From positions 1 through 64,000 of the forward strand of contig NZ_CP118754.2 of NCBI RefSeq assembly GCF_034480035.2: DNA of 64,000 nt, given 5' to 3'. Positions 9,203 to 19,300 of the stretch are shown one piece after another. How positions within the stretch are numbered: the first letter of the stretch is position 1; every line of letters starts with the position of its first letter. The notes under the pieces were generated by a model. The model was given only the letters and a program-made list of their open reading frames with translations, did no database searches and had not been told where the DNA came from. The DNA is from Methanosphaera sp. ISO3-F5. Its GTDB lineage: Archaea; Methanobacteriota; Methanobacteria; Methanobacteriales; Methanobacteriaceae. A program made the position numbers and the translations under genes.

Positions 9203-12200
9203 ATGATAAAAATAGAAAAAACATTACTGTTTATCATAGTATTAGTACTCTTTGTGGGGGCTGTCAGTGCAACAGAAACCCCTCAGGAAGACCAATCTTA
9301 TACAAATGATGATACAGTCGTAAGTGATATAAGCACGGTATCACAGGATAATAAAGAAACAATAAAATTTGAAGAAAAGAATTTAATGGATGATAATCCA
9401 ATAAAAATAGGTGAAAGTAAAACACGATCTATAGAAAAGAAAACAAAAGACACTAACCTCAAACAAGATGGCATAATAGAAGTACACAACTACACAGAAC
9501 TAGAGAATGCCGTAAATAATGCAAGTAGTACAGGAGTTGATACAACCATTCGCCTACTGCAAGGTTCATACAACAACACAGAAACAATCACATGGAATAC
9601 GGGTGGTATGGTCCTTACAATTGATGGTAATGGACAAACAATAAACGGACACCAACAACAAGTATTCTATATTAATGGCGCTTCAATGATTCTTAAGAAC
9701 ATCACCATAACAAACGCCACATCTTCTTATGGTGGAGCAATCGATAACAATGATGGTACATTGACTGTTAGTAATTCCACATTCAACAACAACCAAGCAG
9801 GCCTTGGTGGAACAATCTCTAACTATGTGGGTACATTGACTGTTAGTAATTCCACATTCAACAACAACCAAGCAACTAAGGATGGTGGAGCAATCCATAA
9901 CTATTATGCTACATTGACTGTTAGTAATTCCACATTCAACAACAACCAAGCAACTAAGAATGGTGGAGCAATCTATAATGATTATGGACTTTTAACTATA
10001 ACAAACTCCCAATTCCTAAACAATCAAGCATTCGGTGGTATAGGTGGAGCAATATATAATCGTGGTGATTCACCGAATAAATTAACTAACATAATATCTT
10101 CTAATTTCATAAACAACACAGCATCAAATGGAGCTGCAATAAATGCTTTGAGATGGATAAATCTTACAAACAACACATTCAAGCAAAATACTGCTACAAA
10201 TAACACGGAAACAATAGACTTAAATAGTTGGTTGAATGGAATACACGAGGACAATATTTATGAATCCACAGACATAGCCCTCAATGAAATAAAATTAACT
10301 ATCAAAGATGACCAAGACACATTCCAACAAGATGAAAACATAATCCTAAACTACACTATACAACTAACAAATCCTATGCACTACAAGGACTTTGAAACAG
10401 GAATAAACGACATAACACTATACATAAACAGTCAAAAAAATATTACAACAAAATATGAAAACACAACACTAAACAATTTACAACCAGGAAAATATGAAAT
10501 ATACTATACCACATGTAACCAACAATCAAACACAGTAACATTCAAGGTAATCGGTGATTCACAAATAACCACACCAGAGGATTCATATGAATACTATGAG
10601 GGTATAAACAATAAAATACCACTTCTTATAACAGATGCTAGTGGACAAAAAGGCAACATTACTATAACAGTAAAAGATCAAGATGAATACAAGTTACTGT
10701 CTGCTTACTATAATATAGGAAATAACTATCAACTACCAACAGAATCACTAGCCAGCACACTAAAAAACCTTTACAACCCACTAAGTGACTCATACACCAT
10801 AAATGTAACATATAGCAGCGACTGTGCAAATCCAAGCTCAACAGAATTCACACTAAACATCACTAAGCAAAGAAACACCACAATAGCATATGACATAATA
10901 AACAACACAGAAAAAAACGTACAAATAAACATAACAGTACAAGATTCAATATACAAGACACCAATAGCTGATGCAACTATATTTTATCAAGATGAATACA
11001 AGTTACTGTCTGCTTACTATAATATAGGAAATAACTATCAACTACCAACAGAATCACTAGCCAGCACACTAAAAAACCTTTACAACCCACTAAGTGACTC
11101 ATACACCATAAATGTAACATATAGCAGCGACTGTGCAAATCCAAGCTCAACAGAATTCACACTAAACATCACTAAGCAAAGAAACACCACAATAGCATAT
11201 GACATAATAAACAACACAGAAAAAAACGTACAAATAAACATAACAGTACAAGATTCAATATACAAGACACCAATAGCTGATGCAACTATACAAATAACTG
11301 GTGACATCAACACAGACACCACAAGTGGAATACTAACCGACAACACGCTCACACCAGGAGACTACACAATAAACGTCAAATACCCAGAAACAGAAGACTA
11401 CAAAGAATCACAAACCACAATAGACTTCACAGTAGAAATAGATAAAGACAAAAAAATAGCCGAACTCGAAGAACAAGTAGAAAACATCACAGAAAAACTA
11501 GATGAAGCACAGGATAATATAGAAAACCTTACAAATCAACTAGAACGGGCAAACAATGAAATAGAAACATTAAACAACACCAACAATAATTTAACAAGAC
11601 AACTAGAAGAAGCAAACCAGAAAATAGACTCACTAAACAATCAAATCAGCAATCTCACACAAAAAATCAAAGAAAAAGATAACCAGATAGAAAATCTAAC
11701 AGAACAAATCACAGACTTAACAAAACAATTACAGGATGCACAAAAAGAAATACAAACACTCACACAAGAAAATAACAACCTAAACAATCAACTAGAACAG
11801 GCAAAAGAAGAAATAGAAACATTAAACAACACAATCAAAGAACTAACACGACCACCACTAAACACTACCATCACTATAACTCCAATAAAATCAAGTGTAG
11901 GTAGTATAGTAAACTTATCTGCCAATGTTAAAGATCAGAATGGAGAAAAGGTCAGTGGTGGAAAAGTCATATTTAAAGTAAACGGAATTACACTTAAGGA
12001 TGAATACAATAATGTTCTATATGCCACACTAACAGATGGATGTGCATCCCTAAAGTATAAGGTTCAGGCTGCATGGATGAAAAACACATCCTATGTAGAA
12101 GCAGTTTATGGAGGAAATGAAAACTACACCTCAAGTCGTACAAAATCAACTAACATACTAAATATCACCGAGGGCACTGCTAAAGTATCATTAGATAAAT

Positions 12201-12766
12201 CATCATTCACAGTAAAATCCGGTGAAAAAATAACATTACGGGCAAAAATAGTTGATGCGAACGGTGATAATATAAATCGTGGAAAAGTAGTATTCAAATT
12301 AAACGGAAAAACATTAACTGACAAAAATGGAAAAACACTACAAGCCAAAGTGGTAAATGGAGAAGCAGTACTTGAATACACAATACCATCAACATACAGT
12401 GCAAAAACATACAACTTAACAGCAGTATATGGTGGTGAAGGATACACAAGAAGCCAAACAAGTGGTAAATTAACCATAACCAAGAAAGGTGTCATAATAA
12501 ACACAGACAGTATCACCACGAAAAACAATAAAACAACACTCAAAGCTACTATACGAGATGAAACAGGAGAACTACTTGTAAGAAACACTAACTTAGCAAT
12601 AAAAGTCAATGGAAAAACAATACTAAAAGGAGTAAACAGTACCAATGGTAAAATAGACCTGTCATTTACCACTACATTAAGGCCGGGTATGTATGAATTG
12701 CAAATAATATCTGGTGAAAATGGAATATACAAGACTGGTAAAATGACTACCGTTCTTAAAATATAA
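9203..12766 (+). CDS. Adhesin-like protein: beta-helix, coiled coil, Ig-like repeats
   Basis: A 1187-aa surface protein. A signal peptide covers residues 1-24 (cleavage after AVSA). Residues ~110-350 form right-handed beta-helix repeats with the GGAI(Y/H)N..LTVSNSTFNNNQA pattern. Several of these share near-identical DNA of about 42 bases. Residues ~350-745 are Asn/Thr-rich Ig-like segments that include an exact 101-codon tandem duplication (10679-10981 and 10988-11290). Residues ~746-882 are a heptad coiled coil (ENLTNQLERANNEIETLNN). The end holds Ig-like repeats (KVIFKVNG, KVVFKLNGK). There is no C-terminal anchor. ALPs of gut Methanobacteriales are thought to mediate attachment; the ligand is unknown. 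Confidence 0.88.
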   Translation: MIKIEKTLLFIIVLVLFVGAVSATETPQEDQSYTNDDTVVSDISTVSQDNKETIKFEEKNLMDDNPIKIGESKTRSIEKKTKDTNLKQDGIIEVHNYTELENAVNNASSTGVDTTIRLLQGSYNNTETITWNTGGMVLTIDGNGQTINGHQQQVFYINGASMILKNITITNATSSYGGAIDNNDGTLTVSNSTFNNNQAGLGGTISNYVGTLTVSNSTFNNNQATKDGGAIHNYYATLTVSNSTFNNNQATKNGGAIYNDYGLLTITNSQFLNNQAFGGIGGAIYNRGDSPNKLTNIISSNFINNTASNGAAINALRWINLTNNTFKQNTATNNTETIDLNSWLNGIHEDNIYESTDIALNEIKLTIKDDQDTFQQDENIILNYTIQLTNPMHYKDFETGINDITLYINSQKNITTKYENTTLNNLQPGKYEIYYTTCNQQSNTVTFKVIGDSQITTPEDSYEYYEGINNKIPLLITDASGQKGNITITVKDQDEYKLLSAYYNIGNNYQLPTESLASTLKNLYNPLSDSYTINVTYSSDCANPSSTEFTLNITKQRNTTIAYDIINNTEKNVQINITVQDSIYKTPIADATIFYQDEYKLLSAYYNIGNNYQLPTESLASTLKNLYNPLSDSYTINVTYSSDCANPSSTEFTLNITKQRNTTIAYDIINNTEKNVQINITVQDSIYKTPIADATIQITGDINTDTTSGILTDNTLTPGDYTINVKYPETEDYKESQTTIDFTVEIDKDKKIAELEEQVENITEKLDEAQDNIENLTNQLERANNEIETLNNTNNNLTRQLEEANQKIDSLNNQISNLTQKIKEKDNQIENLTEQITDLTKQLQDAQKEIQTLTQENNNLNNQLEQAKEEIETLNNTIKELTRPPLNTTITITPIKSSVGSIVNLSANVKDQNGEKVSGGKVIFKVNGITLKDEYNNVLYATLTDGCASLKYKVQAAWMKNTSYVEAVYGGNENYTSSRTKSTNILNITEGTAKVSLDKSSFTVKSGEKITLRAKIVDANGDNINRGKVVFKLNGKTLTDKNGKTLQAKVVNGEAVLEYTIPSTYSAKTYNLTAVYGGEGYTRSQTSGKLTITKKGVIINTDSITTKNNKTTLKATIRDETGELLVRNTNLAIKVNGKTILKGVNSTNGKIDLSFTTTLRPGMYELQIISGENGIYKTGKMTTVLKI
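10679..11290 (+). repeat. Exact in-frame tandem duplication of about 303 bases
   Basis: The segment 10679-10981 recurs at 10988-11290 with no difference that I can find by eye. The repeats are 309 bases apart, so the frame is kept. It encodes the block from DEYKLLSAYYNIGNNYQLPT to SIYKTPIADATI twice. This looks like recent unequal crossover or slippage. Confidence 0.85.
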
Positions 12767-12815
12767 TCCATTTTCTTTTCATATTCTTTTTATATTGATA
12801 AATTATTATTCTTTT

Positions 12816-12936
12816 CTTCTTTCCTTTTCCCCTGGACCCCTATACCATACTTTTTAATTATTTTCTATAGGTTTACTGTTACATGTTTAATGTTTACCTG
12901 TTTATTGTTTCCAGCTTACCAGGGTGTGCGAAATAT
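12816..12936. repeat. Long direct repeat, copy A
   Basis: About 120 bases after the ALP stop that match 13831-13952 with scattered differences (shared CTATAGGTTT, GTTTATTGTTTC, GTGTG.GAAAT). Copy B carries a run of 12 G where this copy has ACCAGGG. The two copies bracket the 13.1-13.8 kb gene pair. A 62-aa frame overlapping copy A (12883-13071) looks like chance. Confidence 0.55.
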
Positions 12937-13212
12937 ATTTTATTTTGTCTTTGTTGGTTTTTTCTTGGTTTGATTGTTTTTGTGTTTTCATGTTATTTGT
13001 TCTATTGTTGTTCTAAAAATAGAGATAATAATACTTTATGCTACAATAAGTGTATTAAAAAATATAAATGATATAATAATTATATTAAAATATAGTCTAA
13101 GATTAATGGGTGGGATAATACATTAGTGAGAATAAATTAATAGAAACATTAAAATTTCTAGAAACAGTTACAAATGATAAATTAATCCTTTCATTACATT
13201 TCTCCACATGTA

Positions 13213-13458
13213 ATGAAGAAAAAACATATAAACAACTTCTACAAGGATATTGACCTTTATAAAACATTATTAACGGAACACTATCCAGTAGAAATTTCTC
13301 TACAACCATATGATAAAGTAAGGATTAAATATGAACATCCATACTGTGACAATTATGATTATTGTATCGTGTTTAAAAGGATTAACAATAAGATTAAACT
13401 TATTACAACATTTAATGCACCTACTATAACGTACTGGGAGGAAATAAATTATGGATAG
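13213..13458 (+). CDS. Small hypothetical protein, first of a pair
   Basis: An 81-aa frame (KDIDLYKTLLTEHYPVEISL..) overlapping the next gene by eight bases. The family is not recognised. Upstream, another frame (13122-13253) reads ENKLIETLKFLETVTNDKLI..CNEEKTYKQLLQGY and runs into this one out of phase. The true gene may therefore be longer and frameshifted near 13250, with this ATG an artefact. A partner next to a DUF2283 protein could be a small toxin-like gene, which is speculation. Confidence 0.5.
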   Translation: MKKKHINNFYKDIDLYKTLLTEHYPVEISLQPYDKVRIKYEHPYCDNYDYCIVFKRINNKIKLITTFNAPTITYWEEINYG

Positions 13459-13786
13459 ATATGATTATGATGTAGATGTTGATGCATTTGTACTTAGAAA
13501 ATCTGACTTTGATTATGCATATTCTATTGATGTAACAAGTGAAATAATACTTGATGTAGATTCAAATAAAAATCTTATAGGTATTGAATTTTTAGATGTA
13601 TCTAAGATATTAAATGTTGAACCAGAATTACTAGTACATCCTAAGAAAATATTTGCTGAAGTAGTATCTACAGATGAAGGAATCATTCTTGCTATGACTT
13701 TTGAATTCGATAATATTACACGCAAATTTGACACTCCAATCAGCAATCTCATATCTAGTACTAATGCTTTAATTGTTAATGCTTAA
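13451..13786 (+). CDS. DUF2283-like protein
   Basis: A 111-aa acidic protein. It has the DUF2283 hallmarks: DYDVDVDAFVLR (compare YDxExDaLyi), EIILDVDSNKNLIGIEFLDVSKIL (compare vDxDxxgxvvGiEiLdaSk). DUF2283 proteins are small, often single-domain, and sometimes sit beside toxin-like genes, but their function is not established. It overlaps the preceding frame by eight bases, so the two are probably co-translated. It is 111 aa, longer than the usual ~60-70, with an extra C-terminal beta-rich half. Confidence 0.7.
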   Translation: MDRYDYDVDVDAFVLRKSDFDYAYSIDVTSEIILDVDSNKNLIGIEFLDVSKILNVEPELLVHPKKIFAEVVSTDEGIILAMTFEFDNITRKFDTPISNLISSTNALIVNA

Positions 13787-13830
13787 TTACTATTTTATTA
13801 TATTATTTTTTTTTACTCTATTAATTACTT

Positions 13831-13952
13831 TTTCTTTTTTCCTTTTTTCCTGGATTCTTATACTATATTTTTTAATTTTTTTCCTATAGGTTTGCTGCTA
13901 CAGGGTTATATGTTTATTGTTTCGGCTTAGGGGGGGGGGGGTGTGAAATAAT
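13831..13952. repeat. Long direct repeat, copy B, with a 12-G tract
   Basis: Matches 12816-12936. Positions 13930-13941 are an unbroken run of 12 G, which is remarkable in DNA this AT-rich. The left end of the dead IS follows at once. Confidence 0.6.
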
Positions 13953-15221
13953 ATATTTTTAGGGGTCTAGATTATTCGTCCTTCAGAAAGCATTTGTAAG
14001 TCTGTTTTTGTTGTGTATCCTTGATTAATTATTAAGGATGCTAATAATACAGTTAGTAATGTTGTTTTTTAACGGATTCTGTTGTATATTTGTGGAAATG
14101 TTTTAAATTTAGTCCTTCTTTAAGGAATTTAAAAAAGTCTTCGATATGGCTTCTTACATATTTAATTCTTTTTCTTTTGATTATGTTTTTACAAAATGAG
14201 TTTGTTAATTTTATGAATTTACTTTTATTTTCTTTATCTTTTTTGTTTTGTCTGAAATATTCTAATGGACAGGTTAATGCGTTGTTTAGTTTTTCTATGT
14301 TGAAATTGGATTTAGTGAGGATTAATGGTTGTATGTGGTATTTTTTTAAGCCTATTTCATAGTTTTCATAACTATAATATCCTCTATCAGCTAGTATTTT
14401 ATCATTGTAGTGTAATAGGTGGTGTTTTTTTCATTTGTTCTAGTATTTCTGGGAATATTTGACTGTCGTGGGGTGAACCTGGGTGTATTATGAATAAAAC
14501 AGGCATCATGGTATTGTAATCTAGTACAAAAGTTCCTTTAAAGCCTATATAGAAGCCAATACTTGTTCCATGACCCCATTTTGGATCTTTATTTTCAAAT
14601 TTTTCTTGGAAATCTTCTTACTATCAAAATTATAATCAACATCCAATGGAGTTGCATCAAGTAAATAAGTATGTGATTGAACTCTATTATTTCTATTAAG
14701 ATATCTGAGTATTGTATTGATAGTTTTTTCTATTGTTTGGGCAGAAAAACGTCCAATCAGTTCTGTAACCTGAGAAACTGATAACACAGTTTTAACATTA
14801 AAAAAAGATTTAACTTCTGGTTTCTTATTTATCTCATCAATGATGTATTAAACCTTTAAATTAAAAAATTAACTAATAAAAATAACTTTTAAAGTAAAAT
14901 TAAATTTATTCAATGGTTTTATACCATTTGAAGCTATTATTTGTTGGATTATTCTAGAATCAATAATATTAAATATTTCTTCTAACAAACTAGTATATGG
15001 GTTGGAATTATCGAAATTTAAACCTAATAACATTTAACTCACTATTAATATGTTTATTAAAGGTTTTATTTAAATATTTCGATAATAAAAACCTTTCATA
15101 AAAATCCAAGTAAAAATCAAATGTATTATTTTTAACCAAGATTAATTAAATGTTTAATACTAAAAAATCAGCGTTTTTAGGTCGTAAAAAAATATTAATT
15201 TTCTAGACCCCTAAAAACATA
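13952..15221. mobile_element. Decayed insertion sequence with 16-bp terminal inverted repeats
   Basis: The 16-mer TTTTTAGGGGTCTAGA at 13956-13971 reappears inverted at 15202-15217. Similarity of the flanking ATAT bases suggests slightly longer ends. Between them lies one transposase gene on the minus strand whose TAG stop is inside the left repeat. The element is about 1.27 kb. I could not identify a target duplication. Confidence 0.75.
13967..15033 (-). pseudogene. DDE transposase, multiple frameshifts
   Basis: Conceptual translation starts MLLGLNFDNSNPYTSLLEEI and breaks near 14890. It resumes through VLSVSQVTELIGRFSAQTIE and HTYLLDATPLDVDYNFDSKK, breaks near 14600, and goes on with GTSIGFYIGFKGTFVLDYNT..HPGSPHDSQIFPEILEQMKK. 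After another shift near 14410 it reads DKILADRGYYSYENYEIGLK..RSHIEDFFKFLKEGLNLKHF, and after one more near 14070 ends MLSEGRII. LLDATPLDV, LADRGYYS and the late acidic region fit a DDE_Tnp_1/IS4-IS5-like transposase. At least four lesions make it inactive. Confidence 0.75.
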
Positions 15222-15525
15222 TTTAATCATTTGTTTTATTGTGTAAAACTTGATATTTTTTTATATTTTTTTTTTTTTTTGATTGAAATATGCTATAAGT
15301 ATTTAAGTTAAAAAAAAACATAATTATTATTTAGAGTGTTTATATTTATTTTTTATAAATTTTTAACACTTTATGCTTTTTCATTAAATCTTATTCTATT
15401 AATCTTGTAATTTTCACATATAATTTACATAAATTCTTTAAAATATTCTCTCATTAAATCTATAGTCACTGTTTAAAATTGTCATGATGATACTTTTTTA
15501 GATTTTACTAAATAAGACTGTGACA

Positions 15526-15577
15526 GATGGGAAAGAAAAACACCCATCAAATACAACATTATCAGTGGTGAAGGATA
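15526..15577 (+). promoter_or_regulatory. Conserved leader hairpin and ribosome-binding site, copy 3
   Basis: The stem GATGGG/CCCATC (15526-15548) and the GTGGTGAAGG ribosome-binding site match the leaders at 4316 and 7091. The upstream promoter block of those copies is absent; 15222-15525 is AT-rich sequence with no gene. Confidence 0.6.
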
Positions 15578-16046
15578 ATGAACCTGAAAAACATATTAAT
15601 GATCGGATTAATCTTACTAGCTGCAGGCTCACTCATAACAGCAGTTAACGCAGCAGGTAATGTGAACATAAATGGTGAAAACCTAAACGTACTAGACGGA
15701 TTTAATGCATATGAAAGTGAAGTAGACACAACACACATGGACGAAGACGGCCTAGACGTAGAAGACATAGACGGAACAAGAGTAGACAACAAAGTAACAC
15801 ACGAATACATAAATGGTAACGGTGACAAACTCGAACTAACAGTAGGAGTACTAATCAACGGCAAACCAGTACAAGCACTAAACGCTTACGGCTACTCCAA
15901 AAAAAGTAATCAATGGCAAAGACGGATACTTCAAAACAGAAATGGATGACGGAAGACAACAATACAAATTCCAATACCTAGAAAACGGAAAACTAGTAAA
16001 AATAGAAGCACCAAACGAAGACAGCATAAGCAAAGTAATGACATAA
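15578..16046 (+). pseudogene. Small secreted protein paralogue, one-base insertion in an A run
   Basis: Third copy of the 4369-4836 family. Signal peptide and first ~107 residues are intact. At about 15899-15905 a run of seven A replaces the run of six in the other copies, so the frame leaves KKVINGKDG and ends early. Reading past the insertion, the remaining frame is intact to DSISKVMT, with the stop at 16046. Total length is 469 against 468 bases. A homopolymer indel of this sort could be slippage-mediated switching, inactivation or a sequencing error. The gap 16047-16352 holds no gene. Confidence 0.8.
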
Positions 16047-16352
16047 AAAAAAGGGATAATCACCCATCCTTTTCTCCCCATTTTTGGGAACATCAAGGTG
16101 GTGTTAATGGTGATGACAATATAAAACAATTACAATTAATTATATTTAATCCAAATAACAGGATACAACTCCCTCCCCATATTAAATAACATAAACAATT
16201 ATCAAGAAAAAAAATATTTTAAACTTCAAAAAATCCCCCAGAATATTTCAAAGACTCTTATAAAAAAAAGAGAAACATATAATTAAATCCATAAAAAAAG
16301 AGAAGTGGAAATTGAAGTTAAACACCCTATTAACTTCAATTAATTATTTTTT

Positions 16353-19300
16353 TTAAGCTGTTTTAACAGTACTAGTTTTACTATAAGCATTATAACGAGC
16401 ATTACCAGGATAAGCAAGAGTTACCTTATAAGTTCCCTTATTTGCTTTAGTAGTATAGGTGAATGTTCCTGTTTTATCTGTTTTTGCTGTACCCTGTTTA
16501 CCATTTAATGTTATACGAGCGAGACTGTTCATAAGAGCGTGTCTGTTACGGTCAGTGAAAGTACCACTGATAGTTACTTTACCATTACTGTATTTTACAG
16601 TGTTGAATGTTATGACAAGATCCTGTTTAGCTACAGTGAATGTTGTCTTAGCAGTTGCCTTATTATAATATTTGTTACCAGCGTATGTTACTGTTAAGTT
16701 GTTTTTGTCCATGGTGGTTGCACGTGTTGTTACTTTGTAGTAACCGTTTTTATCTGTTTTTGCTTTGTATGTTTTACCATTAAACTTGAGGTTAACTTGA
16801 CTGTTTGCTACTGCTTTAGCATTACCGTCTACTAGTCTTCCACCAACAACTAATGGATCTTTATATTTAAGTCCACTTGCTACTCTATCAACTGTTAATA
16901 TGAGGTTTTGTTTATTAACCTTGAAAGTAGTCTTAGCGGTTACTTTATTGTACTTGGTGTTACCGTTATAGGTTGCGGTTACATTGTTGGTTCCCATACT
17001 TGTTGCACTGGTGGTGTAGGTTAATGATCCATCCTTAGCGGTTTTAACGTTCACGGATTTACTGTTAATTTTGAGTGTTATTTGTGCTCCGTTTATTGCT
17101 TTGTTATTGTTGTCCATGAGTGAACCGGTAACTGTTACTTTGTCTTTATATTTAACAGCACTGATACTGTTAAGTTTAAGCACAGGTTTAGCCTTACTTA
17201 CTTTAAATGTTGTTTTAGCAGTGTTACTAGTGTATTTGTCATTAGCAATTGATGATACTGTTACATTACTGGTGCCAACATTCCATGCTGTTGTGGTGTA
17301 TGTGTATACTCCATTTGCATTTGTTACTGCTTTGGTTGTGGCAGTGTTTATTTTGATACTTACAGGCATATTGTTTAATGCTTTGCCATTATCATCTGTT
17401 ACTTTACCTGTTACGGTTATTGTGCTTCCAACTGTGGTTGTGTTTATTTTATTTACTGTTATTTTGGTGCTTGTTTTTGTGGTTAGTTCTTTTAGGGTAT
17501 TGTCACGTGCTGCTACTGTCTTGTTGAGAGTGTCCACGGTTTTTGTTAATGTATCTACTTTTTTGTTTAGGTCTGCTAACTGTTTTTCCAGGTCATCGTT
17601 TTGTTTTGTTAGTGTATCTATTTTCTTGTCTGCATCTGCTAATTGTTTGTTGAGGTTGGAATTAGCGTTTGTTAAGTTGTCAACTTTCTTGTTGGCATCA
17701 TTTAATTTGTTGTTTAAGTCATTGTTTGATTTGTTGAGGTTGTCTACTTTCTTGTTGGCGTCGGCTACTTTTTTGTTTAAGTCGTTTATTGTCTGGTTTT
17801 GTTCTGTTATTTTTTTGGTTGCGTTTTGTAGGTCTTTTTGTGTTTGTGTGAGTGTTTTGTTAAGGTTGTCTAATGTTGTTTTCTGGTTATTAATGGTCTG
17901 GTTTGCATCTTTTAACTGTTTTTCAAGGGTATCTGCTTTTTGTGTAGTATTTGCAAGTTCTTCTTTTAAGTCTTCTACAACTTTGGTGGTGTTGATGATA
18001 TTTACAGTTGTTGTGTTCTGGGATGTTGTGTATGCATCGTTTGCGTTGAATTCTGCACTGATTGTGTAGTTTCCTTCACTTTCTGGAGTGTAAATGTATA
18101 CTATTTCACCATTGTTATTGGTTGTTAATGTTTCTTCTTTATCATTTACTTTGAGTGTTACTTCTGCATTTGCTAGTGGTTTATCATCTTCATCTGTTAC
18201 TTTAACTATGATGAATAAGTCGTCGCCGAGGCTTGGGTTATTGTTTTTGATACTGGTTTTTGTGTTGTGTGGGAGGTTGTTTTCGATAGTGTTTTTGTCT
18301 GCAGTTCTAAGGTTGATTGATGCTTTTCCACTTTTATTTGCTGCTTGTAGATAGTTGTCACTAATTATGTTGCCTGTTACTTCTCTTTTACCTGTGATTG
18401 TGTATTCTTCATCTGTTGTAATTCTGTTGTTTGTTATTGTGTTGTTTTGTCCTTCTAGTGTGATTGTTCCTGTTATGTTATTTCCTGTTAATGTGTTGTT
18501 TATTGGTCCTGTTGTAATGCTTATGTTTCCTTTGAGTGTGTTGTTATTTATTTGATTGTTTTTTCCTTGGATAATGGTTCTTCCGTTTATTGTGTTGTTA
18601 TATATTTCTGTTTCTCCACTAACAGATAAACGGTTAGCGGTGTTGTTGTATGCTGTTGCTTTTGATATGGATAATGGTCCTTCTACATAATTGTTGTATA
18701 TTATGTGTCCTCCACTGATTCCACATCCTCCATATAATTTATTGTTTCGTACTATGTTGTCTGTACTGTTGTATGCACTTTCTTCACTTTCATCTCCAGT
18801 TACTCCACTACCCCATTGTGCCATGATTCCGTTACCAGTATAGTTTATTGTGTTTCCGTCTATAATGTTTCCATTTCCGGATATTGTGATTCCATAGCAT
18901 ACATCAGCTGCTGTGTCTGGACCTATTAATGTATTGTTTATAATGTTGTTATATGAATTGAATAGTGCTCCATATGGTATTTCTATATTATATGTTGTTA
19001 GGTATAATAAGTTTCCATTACCTCCGCCACCAATGATGGTGTTGTTTATTATATCACAATAGTTTGCCCATGCTAGTACTAATGTACTACTCATTCCATT
19101 TTCTTTTGTGTAGAAGTAGCTGTTTTTGACTGTGATGTATGATGAGTTTGCTCTTATACTTGTTTGTCCTACTCCACTTCCTACTCTTCGATTTTCTACT
19201 ACTGCACTGATATTATCTAGTGTTACATGGTTTGTGTTGTAAAGCCATAGTTGTGTGTTGTGGAAGTATATTCCTGTTACATTTGTGTATGATCCATCTT

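Noticed and set aside
9758-9960. Repeated ~42-base units suggesting a CRISPR array
   Set aside because: They are in frame, coding beta-helix repeats (LTVSNSTFNNNQA) inside one large protein; spacers are also repetitive. No cas genes are present.
12883-13071. 62-aa frame with hydrophobic Cys-rich composition
   Set aside because: It overlaps the direct repeat copy A, lacks a ribosome-binding site, and the matching region in copy B is not open.
14090-14362. 90-aa plus-strand frame
   Set aside because: It is antisense to the transposase remnant, which has recognisable motifs on the minus strand.
17071-18069. 332-aa plus-strand frame opposite the giant adhesin-like gene
   Set aside because: It is antisense to the coiled-coil region, has Val/Leu/Phe/Ser low-complexity composition, and is explained by the codon bias of the real minus-strand gene. 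The same applies to the other antisense frames over ALPs.
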